From JAQGMJ01 sp036271855 (GTDB taxonomy: Bacteria > Pseudomonadota > Gammaproteobacteria > Burkholderiales > JAEUOS01), in the NCBI GenBank assembly GCA_036271855.1, contig DATAZV010000542.1, forward strand, positions 1-26,783: a stretch of 26,783 bases of DNA, written 5' to 3'. Shown here one piece after another: positions 21,820 to 26,783 of the stretch (position 1 is the first letter of the stretch; every line of letters begins with the position of its first letter). Position numbers and translations under genes: made by a program. Under the pieces are notes generated by a model, which saw only the letters and a list, made by a program, of their open reading frames with translations, was not told the DNA's origin and searched no databases.

Positions 21820-23559
21820 ATGGCCAAGAAAACTGAGAAGAAAATCAAGCTGCGCAGCGCCCAGTGGTTCGGCCGCACCGACGAGTACGGCTTCATCTAC
21901 CGTTCCTGGACCAAGAACCGCGGCATCCCGCAGGATCAGTTCGAAGGCAAGCCGGTGATCGGCATCTGCAACACCTACGCCGAGACCAATCCCTGCAACT
22001 CGCATTTTCGCGGCATTGCCGAGCAGGTGAAAATGGGCGTGCTCGAAGCCGGCGGCTTTCCGCTGGAATTTCCGGTGATGTCCCTGGGCGAAGTGCTGCT
22101 GCGGCCCACCGCCATGCTGTATCGCAATCTCGCCTCGATGGATGTGGAAGAAAGCATTCGCGGCAATCCGTTGGACGGCGTGGTGCTGCTGGTCGGCTGC
22201 GACAAGACCACGCCGGCGCTGCTGATGGGCGCGGCCTCCGCCGACGTTCCCGCGATTGCTGTCTCCGGCGGTCCGATGCTCAACGGCCGCTACAAGGACC
22301 AGACCCTGGGCTCCGGCACCAGCGTCTGGCAGATGCGCGAAGACCTGTATGCGGGGCGGATGAAGCTGGAAGAATTCCACGAGGCCGAAGCCTGCACCCA
22401 CCGCAGCCACGGCCATTGCATGACCATGGGCACGGCCTCCACCATGGCCTGCATGGTCGAGGCGCTGGGCATCGGCATGCCGGGCAACGCGGCTTATCCG
22501 GCGGTCGATGCGCGGCGCAACCTGCTCGCGCGCATGGCCGGGCGGCGCATCGTCGACCTGGTGAAGGAGGACGTGAAAATCACCGACATCCTGACCCGCC
22601 CGGCGTTCGAAAATGCGATCCGCACCCTGGCGGCCATCGGCGGCTCGACCAATGCGGTGGTGCACCTGATCGCCATCGCCAAGCGCCTGGGCGTGAAGTT
22701 GGAACTGGACGATTTCGACGATCTCGGGCGCGGCGTGCATACCCTGCTCGACCTGATGCCCTCCGGCCGCTTCCTGATGGAAGATTTTTGCTATGCCGGC
22801 GGCCTGCCCGTGGTGCTGCGCGCCCTCGGCGAACAGGGCCTGCTGCACAAAAAGGCGATGACGGTCAACGGCAAGAGCATCTGGGAAAACAACAAAAAGG
22901 CCGAGTGCTACAACAAGGACGTCATCACCGAGTGGAAAAAGCCGTTCAAGAAAAACACCGGCATCGCCGTGCTGCGCGGCAACCTGGCGCCCGACGGCGC
23001 CATCATCAAGCCCTCGGCGGCAACCCCCAAGCTGATGAAGCACCGGGGCCGCGCCATCGTGTTCGAGAATTTCGAGGACCTGCACAAAAAGCTCAAGGAT
23101 CCCAAGCTCGACATCGATGAAAACTCGGTGATGGTGATGAAGAACTGCGGTCCCAAGGGCTATCCCGGCTTCGCGGAGGTCGGCAACATGCCCCTGCATC
23201 CCAAGCTGTCGAAAAAGGGCGTGACCGACATGGTGCGCATCTCCGATGGCCGCATGTCCGGCACCGCCTACGGCACGGTGGTGCTGCACGTGGCGCCGGA
23301 AGCAGCCGCCGGTGGCCCTCTGGCGCTGGTGCAAACTGGCGACATGATCGAGCTCGATGTCGAAAAGCGCCGCCTGCACCTGGATGTCAGCGAAGAAGAA
23401 CTCGCCAAGCGCCGCGCCAAGTGGAAGGCGCCCAAGGCACAATTGCAGCGCGGCTACTGGAAGCTCTACTTCGACCACGTCAACCAGGCCAACGAGGGCG
23501 CCGACCTCGACTTCCTGGTGGGAAAAAGCGGCGCTTTCGTGCCGCGCGATAATCACTGA
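21820..23559 (+). CDS. IlvD/Edd-family sugar-acid dehydratase (L-arabinonate/pentonate type)
   Basis: A 579-residue iron-sulfur dehydratase. It removes water from a sugar acid to give a 2-keto-3-deoxy acid. The three cluster cysteines are C59 (NPCNSHF), C127 (GCDKTTPA) and C200 (SHGHCMTMG), with K129 next to the cluster for the metal site and S480 (DGRMSG) as the probable catalytic base. These positions and the 579-residue length match, as I recall, the [2Fe-2S] L-arabinonate dehydratase of Rhizobium; IlvD proper is longer and differs around these sites. The true acid (arabinonate, xylonate, fuconate or other) cannot be read. The ATG at 21820 has GAGGAAGAG upstream. It lies between the reductase and the NUDIX gene, 34 bases before the latter. 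Confidence 0.9.
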   Translation: MAKKTEKKIKLRSAQWFGRTDEYGFIYRSWTKNRGIPQDQFEGKPVIGICNTYAETNPCNSHFRGIAEQVKMGVLEAGGFPLEFPVMSLGEVLLRPTAMLYRNLASMDVEESIRGNPLDGVVLLVGCDKTTPALLMGAASADVPAIAVSGGPMLNGRYKDQTLGSGTSVWQMREDLYAGRMKLEEFHEAEACTHRSHGHCMTMGTASTMACMVEALGIGMPGNAAYPAVDARRNLLARMAGRRIVDLVKEDVKITDILTRPAFENAIRTLAAIGGSTNAVVHLIAIAKRLGVKLELDDFDDLGRGVHTLLDLMPSGRFLMEDFCYAGGLPVVLRALGEQGLLHKKAMTVNGKSIWENNKKAECYNKDVITEWKKPFKKNTGIAVLRGNLAPDGAIIKPSAATPKLMKHRGRAIVFENFEDLHKKLKDPKLDIDENSVMVMKNCGPKGYPGFAEVGNMPLHPKLSKKGVTDMVRISDGRMSGTAYGTVVLHVAPEAAAGGPLALVQTGDMIELDVEKRRLHLDVSEEELAKRRAKWKAPKAQLQRGYWKLYFDHVNQANEGADLDFLVGKSGAFVPRDNH

Positions 23560-23593
23560 GACAGCAATCCGCTACACAAGGCCGCAGGAATTC

Positions 23594-24469
23594 ATGCAAC
23601 TCAATCATCAGGTAGTCGATACGCCGCCGCGCCCCGCCGCCAGCGTGGTGCTGCTGCGCGACGGTGCCGGCGGGCTGGAAGTGTTCCTGCTGAAGCGCCA
23701 CGGCGACTCCGACGTGCTGGGCGGCCTCTACGTGTTTCCCGGCGGCAAGCTGGACAGTGAGGATTCCGCAGCGGCCACGCTGCAGCGCCTGGACACGCCG
23801 GTCCCGACCCTGCACCAGGCGCTGGGCGAGCCGGAACTGGATGAGCAGACCGCGGCCGGATTTTTCGTCGCTGCCTGCCGCGAGACATTTGAAGAGTCGG
23901 GCGTGCTGTTCGCGCCGGGCGCGGATGCGGCACGGGCTGAAGAGGCAGCGGCGCTGATGCGCGGCGGCCTCAAGTTTGCGCAAATCATCGAGCAACTCGA
24001 CCTGAGCATCGCCGCCGGCCGCATCGCGCCCTGGTCGCGTTGGGTCACCCCGCGCAGGCCCTCGCTGATGAACAAGCGCTTCGACGTGCGCTTTTTTGCC
24101 GCCGCGGTGCCGGGCGACCAGGCCGCTTCGCACGACAATCACGAAACCACAGAAAGCGTCTGGCTGACACCGCGCGCCGCGCTGGAACAATACTGGGACG
24201 GGCAGATCGGCATGGCGCCGCCGCAACTGATGAGCCTGGCCGAACTGTCGCGCCACGCCACCGCGGCGCAAGTGCTGGACCCGGCGCGCCGCCGCTGGCC
24301 GCGCCTGATCCTGCCCAACTCCTTCGAGCAGGAAGAGCAGCGCGTGCTGGTCTACCCCGGCGACGAGCGGCACGAAACGAAGGAACGCATGATGCCCGGG
24401 CCGACCCGCCTGATCCACCGCAACAACCGCTTCGAGCCGGTGAACGGCTTCGAAGGATTTTTCGCATGA
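23594..24469 (+). CDS. NUDIX hydrolase (NUDT19-like, split Nudix box), copy 1
   Basis: A 291-residue NUDIX protein. The Nudix box is split by an insertion: VFPGGKLDSED near residues 44-54 and AACRETFEESGVLF near 93-106, the arrangement of the NUDT19-like group. The metal-binding REXXEE glutamates are intact. The protein continues with WSRWVTPRRPSLMNKRFDVRFF and ends PGPTRLIHRNNRF. Substrates of this group include CoA esters and other nucleoside diphosphate compounds; none is assigned. The ATG at 23594 has AGGA 4-5 bases upstream. It is homologous to the gene at 25053 (shared VFPGGK, RETFEE, KRFDVRFF, PGPTRL), so a duplication is likely. Its stop overlaps the tag start (ATGA). Confidence 0.87.
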   Translation: MQLNHQVVDTPPRPAASVVLLRDGAGGLEVFLLKRHGDSDVLGGLYVFPGGKLDSEDSAAATLQRLDTPVPTLHQALGEPELDEQTAAGFFVAACRETFEESGVLFAPGADAARAEEAAALMRGGLKFAQIIEQLDLSIAAGRIAPWSRWVTPRRPSLMNKRFDVRFFAAAVPGDQAASHDNHETTESVWLTPRAALEQYWDGQIGMAPPQLMSLAELSRHATAAQVLDPARRRWPRLILPNSFEQEEQRVLVYPGDERHETKERMMPGPTRLIHRNNRFEPVNGFEGFFA

Positions 24470-25053
24470 GCAAGGCCATTCACCGCTGTGCCTGGTGCGG
24501 CACCGACCCGCTTTACATGGCGTACCACGACGAAGAATGGGGCGTGCCGCATCACGACGACCGCCACCTGTTCGAGATGCTGATCCTGGAAGGCGCGCAG
24601 GCCGGCCTGTCGTGGATCACCATCCTGCGCAAGCGCGAGAACTACCGCGAGGCCTTCGACAATTTCGATGTCGCCAAGGTGGCGCGCTACACTCCCGCGA
24701 AAATCGAAAAGCTGATGGTCAACGCCGGTATCGTGCGCAACCGCCTGAAGGTAGCGGCAGCGGTGCGCAATGCAAAGGCGACGCTGAAAATCCAGGACGA
24801 ATTCGGCTCGCTCGACAGCTTTCTTTGGCAGTTCGTCAAGGGCAAGCCGATGCAGCGCAAGCCGGATGACGGCAGGAAGGTGACGACCCCTGAATCCGAC
24901 GCGATGAGCAAGGCCTTGCTGGCGCGCGACATGAAATTCGTCGGCTCGACCATCTGCTATTCCTTCATGCAGGCCACCGGCATGGTCAACGACCACGACA
25001 TAGCCTGCCACCGCTACAAGCCGCTCAAGGCCTTGGCGAAAACGGACGCGTGA
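24466..25053 (+). CDS. tag: DNA-3-methyladenine glycosylase I
   Basis: A 195-residue Tag enzyme, which removes 3-methyladenine from alkylated DNA. The zinc ligands C8, H21, H177 and C181 keep the spacing (13 and 4) of the Escherichia coli enzyme. The catalytic region LEGAQAGLSW carries E42 and W50. Length matches the family (about 187-195). The ATG at 24466 overlaps the previous stop in ATGA, and its own stop overlaps the next start the same way, so the three genes are translated as a unit. A DNA repair gene inside a metabolic cluster is unexpected; the two flanking NUDIX genes suggest a cleanup theme. Confidence 0.96.
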   Translation: MSKAIHRCAWCGTDPLYMAYHDEEWGVPHHDDRHLFEMLILEGAQAGLSWITILRKRENYREAFDNFDVAKVARYTPAKIEKLMVNAGIVRNRLKVAAAVRNAKATLKIQDEFGSLDSFLWQFVKGKPMQRKPDDGRKVTTPESDAMSKALLARDMKFVGSTICYSFMQATGMVNDHDIACHRYKPLKALAKTDA

Positions 25054-25901
25054 TGAATCTGGGTAAGGAACAAGCCGGCGGACAGGTTGCGCTGCCGCGC
25101 GATGCCGCCACGGTGCTGCTGCTGCGCCCGGCGGGCGCGCATTTCGAAGTGTTCATGGTCAAGCGCAGCGGTTTGTCAGACGTGCTGGGTGAGGCCCATG
25201 TGTTTCCCGGCGGCAAGATCGACGCTGCCGACAGCACGCCCGCCATGCTGGCGCAGACCGAAGGTGCCGCCGCCATCGACCCGGCCGCGCTCGGTGAATC
25301 CCTGCCGGCGGAACGCCTCGCCTCCCTGTACATCGCCGCCGCGCGCGAGACCTTCGAAGAGGCTGGCGTGCTGCTGGCGCGCAACGCCGGCGCAGGCGAC
25401 CTCGCGCAGGCACGCAAGCGCGTCAACGCGAAGGAAGACTTCGCAACCGTGCTGGCCGATTCCGGCATCAAGCTCGACCTTGCCGCGCTGGTCCCATGGG
25501 TGCGCTGGGTTACGCCGGAGTTTCTCGCCAAGCGTTTCGACGTGCGATTTTTTCTCGCCGTGGCGCCCCCCGACCAGACTGCCGTGCATGACAATTACGA
25601 GGCCACCCACAGTGAATGGGTGGCCCCACGCAGCTTCATGGCGTGCTGGGAGCGCAACGAAATCAAGCTGGCGCCGCCGACCTACAAGAGCCTGGAGCAC
25701 CTGGCCCTGTTCGATTCGATCGAGGCGTTGCTCGCCGACGCGCGCTCGCGCCCCGCGCCCATCCTGATGCCGCATAGCTATGAGCGCGACGGAGTGCGCG
25801 AAATCGTCCTGCCCGGCGACCCGGAACACCCGGTCAAGACGGCGGCCATTCCCGGCCCGACCCGCCTGCGCTGGGATGGCGCGCGTTACGCGCCGGTATA
25901 A
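25053..25901 (+). CDS. NUDIX hydrolase (NUDT19-like, split Nudix box), copy 2
   Basis: A 282-residue paralogue of the NUDIX protein at 23594. The split box is VFPGGKIDAADS near 51-62 and AAARETFEEAGVLL near 96-109, with the glutamates intact. WVRWVTPEFLAKRFDVRFFLA and PGPTRLRWDGARY are shared with copy 1. The ATG at 25053 overlaps the tag stop (ATGA); a GTG one codon earlier is possible and would change little. No Shine-Dalgarno stands out, which fits translational coupling. Its specificity is not readable; NUDT19-type CoA diphosphatase activity is one option. Confidence 0.87.
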   Translation: MNLGKEQAGGQVALPRDAATVLLLRPAGAHFEVFMVKRSGLSDVLGEAHVFPGGKIDAADSTPAMLAQTEGAAAIDPAALGESLPAERLASLYIAAARETFEEAGVLLARNAGAGDLAQARKRVNAKEDFATVLADSGIKLDLAALVPWVRWVTPEFLAKRFDVRFFLAVAPPDQTAVHDNYEATHSEWVAPRSFMACWERNEIKLAPPTYKSLEHLALFDSIEALLADARSRPAPILMPHSYERDGVREIVLPGDPEHPVKTAAIPGPTRLRWDGARYAPV

Positions 25902-25915
25902 AAAGGGGAGGGACC

Positions 25916-26689
25916 ATGCGCGACAATCCCGTCAAAGCGAAAATTGCCGCTGGCGGCCGTGCCTTCGGCGCCATGGTATTCGAGTTGTTCTCGCCCGGCC
26001 TGCCGCAAATCTGCAAAAACGCCGGCGCCGAATTCATCCTCTACGACATGGAGCACACGGGCCTGTCATTCGAGACCCTGAAGGTACAGTTCGCCCTGTG
26101 CCGGGGCCTTGGCATCGTGCCGATGGTGCGGGTGCCGCGCGGCGAATACCACTTCATCGCCCGAGCCCTCGACGTCGGCGCGCTTGGCGTAATGGTGCCG
26201 ATGCTCGGCACGGCCGAAGAAGCCGCGCACATCGTCTCCTGCACCCGCTATCCGCCGCTGGGCCGGCGCGGCGCCGCCTTCGGCTTCGCGCATGACGACT
26301 ACCAGGGCGGCGACGTCGCGGCGAAAATTGCCGCCCTGCATGCACGCACCATGGTGATCCCACAAATCGAAACCGACGAGGGCCTGCGCAACGTCGAAGC
26401 CATTGCCGCCGTCGATGGCGTCGATGCGCTGTGGGTCGGCCATTTCGACCTGACCAATTTCATGGGCATCCCCGGCCAGTTTCAGCATCCCGACTACCTC
26501 GCCGGCATCGCCCGCGTCGTCAAGGCCTGCGAAGCGCACGGCAAGACCGCCGCCTTTCTCGCCACCGACGACGCCTGGGCGCGCGACTACGCGGCCAAGG
26601 GCTTTCGCCTGATGGCCTACGGCATCGACCAGGCGATGCTGCAAAACTCCCTGCAGTCCGGACTGAACGTACTAAAAAACACCACGTAG
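25916..26689 (+). CDS. HpcH/HpaI-family class II aldolase
   Basis: A 257-residue metal-dependent aldolase of the HpaI/GarL/RhmA type. The catalytic His is H48 (YDMEHTGL) and the substrate Arg is R72 (VRVPRGEYH). The metal ligands are E152 (IPQIETDEG) and D178 (WVGHFDLT). The reaction is retro-aldol cleavage of a 2-keto-3-deoxy sugar acid to pyruvate and an aldehyde, the step expected after the IlvD/Edd dehydratase upstream. The ATG at 25916 has GGGGAGG close upstream. The next gene follows after 22 bases on the same strand. GarL, HpaI and RhmA share these residues, so the sugar acid is not identified. Confidence 0.92.
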   Translation: MRDNPVKAKIAAGGRAFGAMVFELFSPGLPQICKNAGAEFILYDMEHTGLSFETLKVQFALCRGLGIVPMVRVPRGEYHFIARALDVGALGVMVPMLGTAEEAAHIVSCTRYPPLGRRGAAFGFAHDDYQGGDVAAKIAALHARTMVIPQIETDEGLRNVEAIAAVDGVDALWVGHFDLTNFMGIPGQFQHPDYLAGIARVVKACEAHGKTAAFLATDDAWARDYAAKGFRLMAYGIDQAMLQNSLQSGLNVLKNTT

Positions 26690-26711
26690 AAAAACCAGGA
26701 CGGAGACAAAC

Positions 26712-26783
26712 ATGGCAGACAAATACAAAGTGGGCATCACCCGCGACATCCTCAACGCCAAGGGCGAGCCCGCCTTCGGCGCC
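26712..26783 (+). CDS. Start of a probable D-isomer-specific 2-hydroxyacid dehydrogenase (cut by window edge)
   Basis: Only 24 residues are visible, MADKYKVGITRDILNAKGEP followed by AFGA. The VGITRDIL start resembles the first strand of D-2-hydroxyacid dehydrogenases (phosphoglycerate/glyoxylate reductase group), but this is too little to be sure. The ATG at 26712 has GGAG about 8 bases upstream and lies 22 bases after the aldolase stop. A hydroxyacid dehydrogenase would fit the cluster by handling the aldehyde or keto-acid product. Confidence 0.5.
   Translation, partial: MADKYKVGITRDILNAKGEPAFGA

Overview
This is a GC-rich chromosomal window with dense coding, ATGA/TGATG overlaps and Proteobacterial gene content (1318-residue single-chain PurL, OxyR with Cys199/Cys208, YciB, BolA, SelO). 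Together these suggest a betaproteobacterium. A Rhodocyclales/Burkholderiales-like host is my guess; no rRNA or other marker here settles it.

Layout. (1) 1-2282, minus strand: the N-terminal part of a membrane sensor histidine kinase, cut by the window edge, preceded by a MetC-type cystathionine beta-lyase. (2) 2420-6376, plus: purL, divergent from metC across a 137-bp gap holding a good sigma70-type promoter. (3) 6409-11139, minus: oxyR, then after a strong terminator a run read as selO, msrB, yciB, bolA and a periplasmic parvulin. Several of these concern oxidative stress or thiol/methionine redox. (4) 11180-17120, plus: a secreted TPR-CHAT (caspase-like) protein, a CHASE2-class III adenylyl cyclase whose start overlaps the CHAT stop, and a small secreted FecR-like protein closed by a terminator. 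This is the most unusual part of the window and looks like an envelope signalling module. (5) 17253-19699, plus: a DmdB-type acyl-CoA ligase, then a 2-keto-4-pentenoate hydratase-family gene with a clear frameshift. (6) 19701-20753, minus: an Ldh2-family dehydrogenase, divergent from (7) 20882-26783, plus: a cluster that looks like sugar-acid catabolism (GarR-like reductase, IlvD/Edd sugar-acid dehydratase, HpcH/HpaI aldolase, start of a probable 2-hydroxyacid dehydrogenase). Within it sits a tightly coupled NUDIX-Tag-NUDIX trio.

How the parts may work together. The reductase, dehydratase and aldolase match the logic of glucarate/galactarate breakdown: dehydration to a 2-keto-3-deoxy acid, retro-aldol cleavage to pyruvate plus an aldehyde, and reduction of the aldehyde. 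The substrate cannot be read from the sequence. In the CHAT/CHASE2/FecR module all three proteins place their sensing or enzymatic parts in or across the periplasm, and only the cyclase reaches the cytoplasm. The simplest reading is an envelope signal converted into cAMP with a caspase-like protease taking part; this is inference. No gap longer than 300 bases without a gene was found, and no tRNA, rRNA, IS element or CRISPR array was seen.
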